From contig NC_050726.1 in the NCBI RefSeq assembly GCF_013402915.1, positions 389,501 to 453,500 on the forward strand: DNA of 64,000 nt, given 5' to 3'. The position numbers and the translations under genes are program-made. This stretch comes from Zygotorulaspora mrakii. Lineage: Eukaryota > Ascomycota > Saccharomycetes > Saccharomycetales > Saccharomycetaceae. Below are positions 22,350-33,300 of the stretch, in pieces (within the stretch, counting starts at the first letter, position 1; each line of letters begins with the position of its first letter). The notes beneath the pieces were generated by a model. The model was not told the origin of the DNA. It searched no databases and worked only from the letters and a program-made list of their open reading frames with translations.

Positions 22350-22469
22350 CACGTGCGCACAGACATATAAAAAGGATCAAACCATGAAAAGTTTCACAAC
22401 AAGCATTGAAGGAAGGTTCAGACACTTGAGATATGCCCATAGAAGCCCCAAACGTCCGTTATTAACGTG
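22350..22469 (-). promoter_or_regulatory. Pho4-type E-boxes upstream of VTC
   Basis: CACGTG at 22350-22355 (177 bases before the VTC ATG) and, on the coding strand, CACGTT at 22464-22469. These are the high- and low-affinity Pho4 core motifs. VTC genes are phosphate-starvation induced in S. cerevisiae, so PHO control is likely here. The rest of the 460-base gap between SEC4 and VTC shows nothing else. Confidence 0.6.
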
Positions 22470-22636
22470 TTCAACTGCTATTTGGATGATTAGTTATCTT
22501 TTGAATAGCGTGGGCCGTTTATTTGGATGATATGAGGCCCAGCTCTTTGGTTACCGAAGAGTTCTGGTACTTATTTTTTTAAGTGTACATAGGTTTATAC
22601 ATTGAAGGAGAATGAATTTGGAATTTCGATTAATAC

Positions 22637-23281
22637 TCAACAGCACCCCGATTTGGACCCGCTACCGCCCGAATTTATATTGATACTGCTGTCCTTACCA
22701 GAAGTACCTCCCGCAAGTTTATCGTTGTCGATCTTTTCCTGAATGAGCTTCGCCAATGTAAAAAAAATTTCGTTCACATTGTCGTCATTCTTGGCACTAG
22801 ATTCGACGAATGGAATGCCCAATTCCTTAGCCAGGGTTTCACCCTGTTCGAGAGTAACGGTTCTAGTTTCCATATCACTCTTATTCCCCACAAGCAATAA
22901 TTGTGCATCATCGTTGGCATGTTCGTTGACAGTCTTGAACCATTGTCTGATATTAGCAAACGTCCTTTCATCGGTGACGTCGTAGACAAGAATTATCCCC
23001 ATTGCACCACGGTAGTACGCTGTAGTAATTGTACGAAATCTTTCCTGGCCTGCAGTATCCCACAATTGTAGTTTGATTTTTTTGCCATTGATATCAACCG
23101 TCTTAATCTTGAAATCGATACCAATAGTGGTGATAAATGACGGATTAAATTTGTCATCCACGAATCGAACCAGCAAACACGATTTACCAACACCAGAATC
23201 ACCAATCAATAAAATTTTCATAATAGAGTCATAGCTCTTGCCGCTGCCGGCAGATGCAGACACTGTCCTCAAACCTGACAT
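22637..23281 (-). CDS. SEC4: Sec4 Rab GTPase of secretory vesicles
   Basis: A 214-residue Rab GTPase that guides post-Golgi vesicles to exocytosis sites through the exocyst. P-loop GDSGVGKS at residues 27-34, switch I/effector [10 protein letters not shown], switch [22 protein letters not shown], base recognition NKSD and SSAK, and a C-terminal GCC that takes two geranylgeranyl groups. The N-terminal [10 protein letters not shown] is the Sec4 type rather than Ypt1 type. Length equals S. cerevisiae Sec4 (215) within one residue. A Reb1-type CGGGTAA lies upstream at 23544-23550. Confidence 0.97.
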   Translation of the reverse strand: MSGLRTVSASAGSGKSYDSIMKILLIGDSGVGKSCLLVRFVDDKFNPSFITTIGIDFKIKTVDINGKKIKLQLWDTAGQERFRTITTAYYRGAMGIILVYDVTDERTFANIRQWFKTVNEHANDDAQLLLVGNKSDMETRTVTLEQGETLAKELGIPFVESSAKNDDNVNEIFFTLAKLIQEKIDNDKLAGGTSGKDSSININSGGSGSKSGCC

Positions 23282-23655
23282 TGCTCAAACTAATATTGAA
23301 ATGGCTATTAATCACGTAAACACCTTGTAGAGAGAAGAAAAAGAAAACGCCTTTGTTGTTTTCTCGATTCTATAGAAATAATCTGCACCACAAACCGCAC
23401 CTTAGCCAATCTTCAGATAGTATATGGAGCTTTTATAGTACCCCAGAATGCTATTTTATCACAATCCGATCCCGAGTTTCCCCAGCTGAATAGTTTGAGT
23501 CGGATCTCCCCCTCCAGTTACGGCTTCGTGATTGCACTCAAGGCGGGTAACGGTGGTCTCAAATATATAGAGTGCATTTATGTAATATATCTCTAGGGTG
23601 TTATATAGACAATGTATCTTGAGATTGGAGTACATGTGAATATCTTCACAACTAA

Positions 23656-26600
23656 TTATGCGTAGTAGCTGCTCCATAAAACACCTTCTAAGTCTTCCAA
23701 CTGTTCTGCGGTGAAAGCAAGTCTGTCAAATTTCCAGGTATCTGTTCTTACCTTTTTAAATTCACTTATAATACTTTTAGAGGCCGAGGCAGCCATACCA
23801 TTTGTTCTAGCCCATGATGAAATGTTACTCAATTGTCTAGGAATCCATTGTGGTAATGGGAAGGCATATGGGAACGCCGATATGATAGCACCCAAGCCAA
23901 GTATACTACCGTGAACATTGGTGTCTGTCTTGGATAGTTTTTGTTTCTCTTTCCAGGAGTAGTTACCTAAGCCTGAGTTGAAACGATCTACTAATAGCTG
24001 CAGTTCTTGATTTTTTTCACCCAAGTTGTGAACGATATTGGAAAGTACATCTGCCGCGCTGGTTCTTACTTCAACATATTTTTGATTATAAAGGTGATCG
24101 ACAAGTGCATTTAAAATGTAGTCCTTTTCAGCTTTGGTCAATTGCAACAGTTGTGATGAGAAAAAGTGTTGGATGAAACGTAACTGTAGCTTGATTTGAA
24201 ACGATGAGGAAGTCAGATTGGTGTTACAAAGTAACTTCACTAACGCACCTATATTTTCCCTTCTAATTGGCATGTAAGATAAACCAATAAATTGTGGTAC
24301 TGGATCTAAACCTGATAATTTACAAACATCCTTATGTTTTAACAATGTCAATAAAAATGGCGCCAAATAATCGACGACGTAGGGCACCAATAGAATTTTA
24401 TTACTGCTTCTTGCCATTTCATTTATCCAATAGAACATAGTCGAAGACATATAGAAAAATTTGGTCTTCAAAATTTCTTGTGGAGTCAAACCTTCCACTT
24501 TACGACTTTCTTCAAGTATATTTAGAAATTGCCTTTTAATAAAATTATCAATTTCCGCTGGAAGCTGCTTAACTGGGAGGCCCAGACCTCCAGGACTGAC
24601 CCTTTCGGCTTCCATCATGATTGCAACATTTTCCCATGAAGGGCAGCTCTGTGTGGTTATCAGAGAGCAAAGAACTTGAGCAATAGCTTCTCGAACCTGG
24701 TCGTATGGATGCTGCATTGTTAGACTGTCAAAGATTGGAGCAATATTCGGATTTTTATATTCTAGAGACATAATCATACTTTTCAACATCAAAAGTTTTG
24801 ATGCTTGATGACCTGCATCATCTGAGTTTGTATTCAAGAGCTCATGAATTTGTGAAAATTGACGGTAAAATGGTTCGCATCTCCTAATATCAACGGTTGT
24901 TGGTAACCACCAGCACATGGTGCTCCAAATGTCTGAAGCATCTTGATTTAGATCCACATTTAAACAGTTCTGAAGAAAATTATCCACGAATTCGTCCCTA
25001 AACTTGAGCTCTTTTTCTTTGAGCATCTTACTGCTACAAACTAAAGCGGCAAAAATCTCAATAGACATGATCATTGCAGCTTTGTCGTCTCTGTTATAAT
25101 GCTCCCTGCATAAATCAAATATATCATCAAGTTTCAGTGCAGTATACCCGTTAGAGATCAGACACATGATCATAATAAAAAATGAAACATTGCAACTGCT
25201 AAAGACGCCATGCGTCTCGTTGTCTTGAACTAGATTTTCAGTATTCATCTTTAGCCACTCTTTGGAAATCAAGCTACCCATGATCTCCAAGCTTTCTCGT
25301 TCATTTTCCCTAACATTTAGTTCAACTCGAACCGGTTTCATTACTTCCACAGATCTACCCCAACATAGCCAACCAACATACATACGAGAATCAATGAAAA
25401 AATTGGGTGACTTGAAATTATTCATTTCTTTGTTGAAAACAACATTCATGTTTGGTATAGATGTATCCAATTTTTCTGTGAATCGTAACTCATAATTTGA
25501 ATCATACACTTTAGGGATATCGTAGTCATAATCTGATAAAGTGGAAATTTTATCAAATATTCCAAAGAAGGTTTTCACTCCTAGATGAATCAGGCCAGGA
25601 TGATTTGACTTCATCTGAATGTAAATGAAACTAATGACTCCTTGATCAACTGTAGTTTCCAGATTCAATTGCAGTTTATTAACGAGACGCATCATAAAAA
25701 CTGGTAACTTCCAGCCAAAATTCTCTTTCGTGCTGAACTTCAATAGCAATTCAGACTGTAAATTCTCCAGAAGAGAGAAATAGTACCTCCGCTTTTTATC
25801 TTTTGCGCGTCTGACAGCTTCAACCTGCAAATCAATACTTTTGTCCGGTGGGGCCAGAGTTGTTTTTGCTCTAGAATCAAGAATACAGACACTTGATGGT
25901 ATCTTTAAACCACTTGCTATTTCATTTAAAATCTGATCCGACTGCATGGCAATTTCCAGCTCGTTGACTTTATAACATTCTACTAGAAGTAAAATAAGCT
26001 CTTTGAGGTTTTTGTAGTCAGACATCAGCTTTCTGTTAATTTTCTTCATCATGAACAACTTCAGCACTGCTTCCATTTTCATATAATTCCCCGACAACAG
26101 TACTTGTTTTAAGCAAGAGATTGCCTTGTTTATAATAATCGAATAAGATCCGATGAACTGCTTCATACAATGCAATAGAGTACCTTGAGCCGGTTTATGG
26201 ATGTCCGGGTATACAGAGGTTGAGAGATTGATTATGTCACACAACAGTTGGGCCTCTAAAGTAGATGGATGACGATTGGTAGAATGCAATAAAACACGAG
26301 CTTGGTGGAAATCGTTAGCATTGGCTGCCAGACAGGTTCTAGTGTAAGGTAGACTTAATCCATTCAAACTTTGAATATTTTCCAAGAAGTCTAAATCAAG
26401 GAAAGCATTGGGATCATCATTAAATACTGTCTCCTGCCCGACATCTGTAAAGAAGACCTTGATACCGTGTAGTAAAATTTGGAAAACATTGGTGTTGTTA
26501 TCGTAATTGCTTTGGAGAAACTTATAGAGCTTGTGGAAGAATACACCAACTCTGTTTCTAACATTATGCACTTGTAAATATTGAGGATTTTTCAGTTTTT

Positions 26601-29600
26601 CTGAAACAGAAGTTCCAAAATAGTAGTTACAAGCGTAAATATCCAGATCTCTGAATATCAGCCTAGAATTCATGCAGGAATTTACGTTTCCACCAAAATG
26701 TGTGCCGGGTTCAGGTGTTGCTATACCTGATGGTAAGGCAGAGATTTCAGTGACCTCTTCCATAATTACATCATTAGAGTCTTCGTTTTTAACTTCAATG
26801 AAGCTATTGTCCTCGTTTGACATTTGCAGAACAGAAGAGTTGTTTGGATTGTCAGAAGAGTTTCTGTCCACTTCCGAGCGAATTTGTTCTATATCAATAT
26901 CAAGCTCTTCTGTGTCACAGTTGTTGTCACGAATGCTCTTTAATAGCAACAATTTTTCTCTGTAATCTTTTCCTGGCGTTGAAATTGTGGAGTTCTTGTT
27001 ATAGTCAGGGTCAAAGAGGAGACTTGAGCCCGACAAAGCATGTGTAACAATTAAAATGTACTTCTGTAACCTGTCCGTATACGCCGAATCTGTTTCAGGA
27101 CTCTCCATTAGGCTCTTCACACGATTTATACAATGATCTATCACAGTTTCAAACATTTCAATTGCCAAACTCACCTCTGCAGCTGTAGGAACATGCCAAG
27201 CGAAGTCTATATGCTCTTCCAGAAATTTTCGTTTGTCGAACTGAAGGCCACCCCACCTTTGATCAGAAGGTATTTTGGAGGTTTTTGGAAACAAACGGTA
27301 ATCAACAACTTCGGTACTAGTCAAACTAGCACAAGCGTGGTGAATGATAACGGAAGTGAACACATCCAATGGAGGATTTGTTATATTATCATATATATAC
27401 TTCAAAAATTCAATTAACTCATCTTTAAAAGCCAAAATTTCTTTGCCTGATTGCCTCAAAATGTCATTTAAAGCAGATAAGTATAACACAAGCTTCAAAT
27501 CTCTTGGTTGGATTTCCGTACTTCCTCTAATCGAGCCGGCTCCTCGACCAACCTGCTCCCGGATATTTTGCGTCAAACTTTGGAATAGCGGTTTGCTCAG
27601 AGAGCTATCATTTCTTACCAAACATGCAAGCGGTATTGTAACCAGTTCAAAATGTGGATTCTTTTCTTTAAAGGAATCATTATCCCAGAACTTTCTTCGA
27701 AATATATCCGAAAAAGCTGTGAACATTCTATCGTCCATAGATTCCACCAAAATCAGTGTTGTTTGGTTAAGCTTTGTTACAAAGCCATCTTCTAAATCAA
27801 CGTCAGCTAACTGAAAGAGTTTATCCACATATGTTCTAAGTGCATTTTCAAAAATAGTTGTTGAAGCACGGAACGCATTCTTCAAGATTTCTTCATCATA
27901 CAGAAACTCGGAGGTTGAATGGTCGGCCCTGAAATGATAATAATGTTGCTCTATGAAAGGAAGAGTATTTGACTCGAATGTAATATACTCGTTCTCTTCT
28001 ACAAGGTTTTGAATAGGGATAAAGGAAGCAATTGAGACAATTCCGTTAATGATATTGCTAGTCAAAATAATGTCATTCATATCTATTTTAGAGACTAACA
28101 TCATGAGCACATTAGTTGTATGAACCCGATAAATTTTGTCCATTACCATATATCTCACAACTCTGTTGAATTGTTTCAAGGACGCGACTAGTCGATGAGT
28201 AGAATTGATATGCTCACCGGATAACGCTTCGTAAAGGTCCGTCAAAATCCTGCTAAACACTAGATGAGACTGCTTAGGAGCCAAATCAATCAAATAAGCC
28301 AAACTTGAAATGTACTGATTTGAAACATCGTTATTTTTATTTTGTGCTCCGGAGAACAAGAGATCCAGAAAAGTATTTAACAATTTGGCGTTGCATTCTG
28401 CATTGAGGTGAAAAAAATGTGACCCTGGATCAGAATCACCAGATTTGAACTTCTTTTCCTTTACGGCTCTTCCGTGATACATTTTAATAAAGCTGTGCAC
28501 AAACTTGGATATTGTTTTCGTCCAAAACCCACTGTTGGAAGGATGGACATATGTTGCAATTGATTTTACTAGCCCCGAAAGTTTTTCGAAATACATCTCT
28601 GACTTATTCCCAACCAGAGAATAAACAAAAGGTCTAACAGCTCGAGAGTATGAGTGAATTTGTCCATCAGTTTTCAGATTATTTTGTAACTTATTGAACA
28701 TGAACGACATTTGCGCTTCTGTCAATATCATAAACTCATTTACCTTAATGAAAGATGAAGCTGGTGATCCTTTGAGAAGCTTCCAATGAGCATCTTCAGC
28801 CACAGTTCCCATAAAATCATACATGTGCGTATCCACACCCACGTATCCCACGAATGAGCTCCAAAATCCGAAACAGAAAGGAATATAATCCACAATTTTT
28901 GCTGTCTCTTTGTACTGATAAGGAACAAATGAAGTTATTATAGGCATTACTGACGCCATAGTTGAGGGTGCAAGACTTGAGAGTAAATACTCCATGCTTT
29001 TTGTCAGGACAGTACCATGCTCATCGTCGTAAAAAGCTTTAGCACTGTGTGCCAGCTTCAGTAAGAGTCTAAATAGTTGCAAGTCTGACTCTGGATGAAG
29101 CAAAAAATCTTCCAAAAATTGTAGCATTATGTGATGATCTAAACGTAAGCCGGCTTCAAATAGCAGATCCGTGTAGTTAGTGTTATCATCATCCACATTC
29201 ACTAATAGGTCGAACATATCAACGTGCATCTGTCTATATACTTTTTGTCCTTTCACCAAAGAAAGGTAGTAGTAGACTTTGGCTAGAGATTTTCTCAACG
29301 TTATCGGAAACTCGAAATGCATACAGTTTTTTAATTCATTAGTCCAATGATTAACATTGATAATGGAAGCTGATTTCGCTGTTATTTTTCCAGTTGCATG
29401 GAAATCTGGACCCCCTGCATCGATGAACTCGTTTTCATCGAACAAGTCATCCTCATCTTCTCCTTCATCAAAATCAGCAATATCGCTGCTTAATGTCTCT
29501 GGATCCGGGAAAGTTTCGGATAATCGAAACAGATCAGTTTTTAACGCCAGATTGTCCACCTCATGTTTCATGTCGGCTAGGTCTTTACTTGAAATAGATA

Positions 29601-30072
29601 TCAAACCTTGGATATCCAGTGAATTGATGGCAATATATAGATTGACAACTATGTGACAGAGGTAGCTAGCTTGATCCTTGTGACTTTCCAACTCGTACGG
29701 AATACACTCCTCTACCAAGAACTCCGGCTTTACAGATCTGCTGAACCACTTGGAATTAGGATCATAAATATCGTGTAAAAAGTCTTCTTTATTATCAGCG
29801 TAATCCAAATTATAGTACTTTAATCGTTTTTTCAAGATCTCGTCCGAGTCCATATTATTTACTAGCCTCGGTGATCCAGCTCTGGGGGTTGCGGAGCTTG
29901 CTCTGTTCATATTAATTGCATGATTTATATCTGGAGATACTAGTCGTTGTCGTTTGCTCGCTTCATCCACAACGCTAGAATTAGATCTCAGTGTTTTCAT
30001 GTGAGAATTCTTTAATTGAGCTACGGTTTTATTCTTGCTGGGGATTGGTGACTCGATAACTTCTTTCGTCAT
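23656..30072 (-). CDS. BLM10: Blm10/PA200 proteasome activator
   Basis: A 2138-residue HEAT-like solenoid that caps the 20S proteasome core (S. cerevisiae Blm10 has 2143). The N-terminal 80 residues are polar and disordered. After that the chain is a continuous helical repeat, with the family block LKYYNLDYADNKEDF near residue 85 and an acidic insertion around residue 215. A less conserved acidic loop lies near residues 1090-1150. The protein ends in WSSYYA; the C-terminal hydrophobic-Tyr-x motif (YYA) is what docks into the 20S alpha ring and opens the gate, and here it is intact. Upstream is a perfect PACE site. Confidence 0.96.
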   Translation of the reverse strand: MTKEVIESPIPSKNKTVAQLKNSHMKTLRSNSSVVDEASKRQRLVSPDINHAINMNRASSATPRAGSPRLVNNMDSDEILKKRLKYYNLDYADNKEDFLHDIYDPNSKWFSRSVKPEFLVEECIPYELESHKDQASYLCHIVVNLYIAINSLDIQGLISISSKDLADMKHEVDNLALKTDLFRLSETFPDPETLSSDIADFDEGEDEDDLFDENEFIDAGGPDFHATGKITAKSASIINVNHWTNELKNCMHFEFPITLRKSLAKVYYYLSLVKGQKVYRQMHVDMFDLLVNVDDDNTNYTDLLFEAGLRLDHHIMLQFLEDFLLHPESDLQLFRLLLKLAHSAKAFYDDEHGTVLTKSMEYLLSSLAPSTMASVMPIITSFVPYQYKETAKIVDYIPFCFGFWSSFVGYVGVDTHMYDFMGTVAEDAHWKLLKGSPASSFIKVNEFMILTEAQMSFMFNKLQNNLKTDGQIHSYSRAVRPFVYSLVGNKSEMYFEKLSGLVKSIATYVHPSNSGFWTKTISKFVHSFIKMYHGRAVKEKKFKSGDSDPGSHFFHLNAECNAKLLNTFLDLLFSGAQNKNNDVSNQYISSLAYLIDLAPKQSHLVFSRILTDLYEALSGEHINSTHRLVASLKQFNRVVRYMVMDKIYRVHTTNVLMMLVSKIDMNDIILTSNIINGIVSIASFIPIQNLVEENEYITFESNTLPFIEQHYYHFRADHSTSEFLYDEEILKNAFRASTTIFENALRTYVDKLFQLADVDLEDGFVTKLNQTTLILVESMDDRMFTAFSDIFRRKFWDNDSFKEKNPHFELVTIPLACLVRNDSSLSKPLFQSLTQNIREQVGRGAGSIRGSTEIQPRDLKLVLYLSALNDILRQSGKEILAFKDELIEFLKYIYDNITNPPLDVFTSVIIHHACASLTSTEVVDYRLFPKTSKIPSDQRWGGLQFDKRKFLEEHIDFAWHVPTAAEVSLAIEMFETVIDHCINRVKSLMESPETDSAYTDRLQKYILIVTHALSGSSLLFDPDYNKNSTISTPGKDYREKLLLLKSIRDNNCDTEELDIDIEQIRSEVDRNSSDNPNNSSVLQMSNEDNSFIEVKNEDSNDVIMEEVTEISALPSGIATPEPGTHFGGNVNSCMNSRLIFRDLDIYACNYYFGTSVSEKLKNPQYLQVHNVRNRVGVFFHKLYKFLQSNYDNNTNVFQILLHGIKVFFTDVGQETVFNDDPNAFLDLDFLENIQSLNGLSLPYTRTCLAANANDFHQARVLLHSTNRHPSTLEAQLLCDIINLSTSVYPDIHKPAQGTLLHCMKQFIGSYSIIINKAISCLKQVLLSGNYMKMEAVLKLFMMKKINRKLMSDYKNLKELILLLVECYKVNELEIAMQSDQILNEIASGLKIPSSVCILDSRAKTTLAPPDKSIDLQVEAVRRAKDKKRRYYFSLLENLQSELLLKFSTKENFGWKLPVFMMRLVNKLQLNLETTVDQGVISFIYIQMKSNHPGLIHLGVKTFFGIFDKISTLSDYDYDIPKVYDSNYELRFTEKLDTSIPNMNVVFNKEMNNFKSPNFFIDSRMYVGWLCWGRSVEVMKPVRVELNVRENERESLEIMGSLISKEWLKMNTENLVQDNETHGVFSSCNVSFFIMIMCLISNGYTALKLDDIFDLCREHYNRDDKAAMIMSIEIFAALVCSSKMLKEKELKFRDEFVDNFLQNCLNVDLNQDASDIWSTMCWWLPTTVDIRRCEPFYRQFSQIHELLNTNSDDAGHQASKLLMLKSMIMSLEYKNPNIAPIFDSLTMQHPYDQVREAIAQVLCSLITTQSCPSWENVAIMMEAERVSPGGLGLPVKQLPAEIDNFIKRQFLNILEESRKVEGLTPQEILKTKFFYMSSTMFYWINEMARSSNKILLVPYVVDYLAPFLLTLLKHKDVCKLSGLDPVPQFIGLSYMPIRRENIGALVKLLCNTNLTSSSFQIKLQLRFIQHFFSSQLLQLTKAEKDYILNALVDHLYNQKYVEVRTSAADVLSNIVHNLGEKNQELQLLVDRFNSGLGNYSWKEKQKLSKTDTNVHGSILGLGAIISAFPYAFPLPQWIPRQLSNISSWARTNGMAASASKSIISEFKKVRTDTWKFDRLAFTAEQLEDLEGVLWSSYYA

Positions 30073-30259
30073 GATTATTATTCAACGTTTCCTGTAAGAG
30101 TGAAATACAATGCCAAAACTAATATACTGACAACACTCCACACACTGCTGTTGTTTGGTTTCAATGCGAATTGATCGATAAATAGATGGATGTCAAGTTG
30201 ACAATGCCAAATATAACAAAGCAATTGTCTCCCTTTATATATTCAAACGTCTCGGCGGT

Positions 30260-30268
30260 GGTGGCAAA
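30260..30268 (+). promoter_or_regulatory. PACE (Rpn4) site upstream of BLM10
   Basis: A perfect nine-base GGTGGCAAA, the proteasome-associated control element bound by Rpn4, 188 bases before the BLM10 ATG on the opposite strand. The 326-base gap holds the BLM10 promoter and the SMC1 3' end. Confidence 0.8.
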
Positions 30269-30398
30269 AGATGCTATACTTTTTAATAGCCGCGTTTTGC
30301 CTTTTAAAGGGAAGACTGAAAAATGGAGTTAAAGCCGTCACAGGAAATATTATAATAATATATAGCAGAAATTTCCCTGTATAAAAGATAGATTAAAA

Positions 30399-33300
30399 TT
30401 AACTAGCATAATTTTCTAGATTGAGCGTAACGATTCTTGAGGTATTCATTTGCTGCTCTCTGTACACCCCTACAAGTGCATCGGATTTTTCGAACATTGT
30501 ATTCTTCAGTGAAATGACAATGAATTGCAAATCACTATTCCCGTGTCTCCTGATATATGTAGCAATTCTTTCAACATTAGCTGTGTCTAGAGCTGCATCA
30601 ACTTCATCCAAGACAAAGAAAGGACTTGGTTGATATGAGTTTATGGTAAAGAGCAATGCAAGAGCCGCAACAGTTTTTTCACCACCAGATAAATATTCCA
30701 TGTCTTTGAATCTCTTCAGTGGTGGCGTTGCGTGGTATTTAATGCCTGCATTGAACGGTTCGTCTTCATCTTCGAGAGTTAAAGAGGCACTACCGCCTGT
30801 CAACTCGCTTGTGCTATTAGGGTTTCTTGTCAATTCTCTATAGATGGGGTCAATGTGATCACTCACATATTCGAAAGCACTTTCAAACAGCTGTTTCCTT
30901 TTCTTCTTGACTTTCAAGAATTGTGCCAGCACTTTTCTTTCTTCGTTTTTCAGTCTTTCAGTTTCGTGATCGATCGACTCAAATTTTACTTGAGCTTCTG
31001 TGAATCTGTCTGTGGCGTTTGAATTGGGTTGCAATTCGCTCAATGTAACTTGTATTTCTTTGATACTGTTTTCTAGTTCTCGTTGGACTCTATCCGCATT
31101 GCTTTCCTTGTATTTTTCTGGGAGTGTCTCAAAACCAATTCTGATTTCATTTGCTATCTCAATGGCATTTTCATCGATACTGTCGATTGGCAACGCTTGT
31201 ATTCCGATTACAGAAGATACTGGAAGACTCATATTCGAGATTTTACAATTCTTTAGCAGACAAGCTCTTTCCAAATTGATTTTCTCAATTTCATCTTTAG
31301 TGTCATCCCTTTCCTTTTTCATTAATTGAAAGTTTTTATTTTGTTCATCAAGGATTTCATCTGTAGAATTGATATCATTTTGTTTCGCATCAAGAACTCT
31401 CTCAAGATCATGAATCCCGCTGCGAATTGTCTCCACTTCATCTTCGAGTTTCTGTATGTCTTTCTGCACAGTTTGTTCTCTGGATCTTAAAGATACAAGT
31501 TCGGATTTTACTTTCACGAGATCATTCTGGGTCTTATCTAGTCTTTTTTCTGTAGCTGCCAGTCTTTCCTTCTCGAATTCCAACTTGTTCTCAATATTCA
31601 AAATTTGCCTCTGCAGTTCTTGCAGTTCTTTGTTTTGCTGTCTCATCATTTCGCCAGAATGATTTTCGAACTCTTTGATAGAGAAACCTTTTCTTGAAGT
31701 AAAGCTTTCAAAAATAGTTTTTTGTAAGTCTTCTTTTTCAACTGAAAGATGACTGATGGCTTCGTTGATTTTTGAAACCTTTTCTCTCAATCCTTGCTGC
31801 TTCGGTTCATATTCTTTCCCGATTAAATTTTGATGATATTTGATCTCTGTTTCGTTCTCTTCAATGGATCTTTTCAGTTGGGATATTTGTGTTCTCAAAT
31901 CGGAGATTTCGCCATTTAATGTCGATAAATTTCCCTCTAGGTTTCTGGCCTCCAGTGAACTATTTCTGGAATAATTTGAAACCTCTTCAATTTCCACTTG
32001 TAATTGATCCTTGAGTGTCATCAGACTTTGATATTCTTCCCTATCCCATCGATTATTACTATCTTTGGAAATACCACCAGTCATTAAGCCTGCTCTATGT
32101 ATCAATGAACCCTCCAGGGTTACCAATTTTGACTTGACTTTCTTATTCCACTTCAAGTCTTGAGCGATTGTGAGGGTATCACAAATGATAGAATCAGAGC
32201 AAACATATTGCATTGCCCTTTCATATTCCTGGTCATAATTGATAGCATTGATTGTAAGCATACATCCGTCGTTGTCAGGTATAGCTAGGACAGGTGTTTC
32301 CGCATCAAGAGTATCCAATGGTATCAACGAGACCACTCCCGCACGCTGCTTCTTCAAGAAGGCAATACACTCTTGTGCGACAGATAACGAATCCACTATT
32401 ACGGAATCAAAATTCTTTCCCAGGATTGTTGATACAGCAAGTGCATATCTATCCTTTTTTGGCTGACAAAGATCAGAAACAAGACCTCTAACGCCAGGAA
32501 AAAATTTTTTGAGAGTTGCAACATTCTCTCTAAGCTTTCTTTCTTTGTTCGTTTCTCTTTGATAAGCACTTAGGTCATCTATTTTTATCAAAGTTTCTCT
32601 TAACTTATAATTTAAGTCATACTCCTTATTACTAGATGATTCTATTTCAGATTGCAGTCTCTTCAATTTTTTCATGTCCTCATTGTGGCTTGCATTTTTT
32701 TCGTTCAAACTGGTCGTCAATTCGGTCATTTGTAACTCCAATCTTTCGCCAATTTCACTTAATTCATCCATAATTCTAGATTTTGATAAAGCTAATCTTT
32801 TTTCTACCAGTTCTATGTCACTCTGAACCTCTTCTTTATCATTTTCAAGTAGCGCCATCTTAGTCTCGAGGTCGAAACCACCGCTATTTAAATATTTCTC
32901 GTTGAGCTCTTTATAAATCTTAAGATCTGCCTCTGTAAGCGTGTACTTGTCAAAATTACCGGAGGCATCTGACAATTCCTTTTCAAAAGTTTCCTTGGAC
33001 CTTGTAACAACTTTCAGCTGATTTTCGAACTTGTTAACATAAAATCTTTGCCTTTCAATATCTTTCTGTAAAGATTCCTTTTTTTTTTCAATATTGGCCA
33101 CACGTCTCATATCAGCTTTTTCAGACAATTTGATGGGTAGCAACTGAGCATTCGCTTTCTCTCTTTCTTTCACCTTTACTTCAAGATAGCTATTTTGCTT
33201 GGTAACAAGTGTGTTATCCTTGGTATACGAAGACTTCGCTCTTGTCAAATTTTTCTCCTCGTCGCCAATTTTCTCTTTCAATCCTTTCATATTTGTTTTG

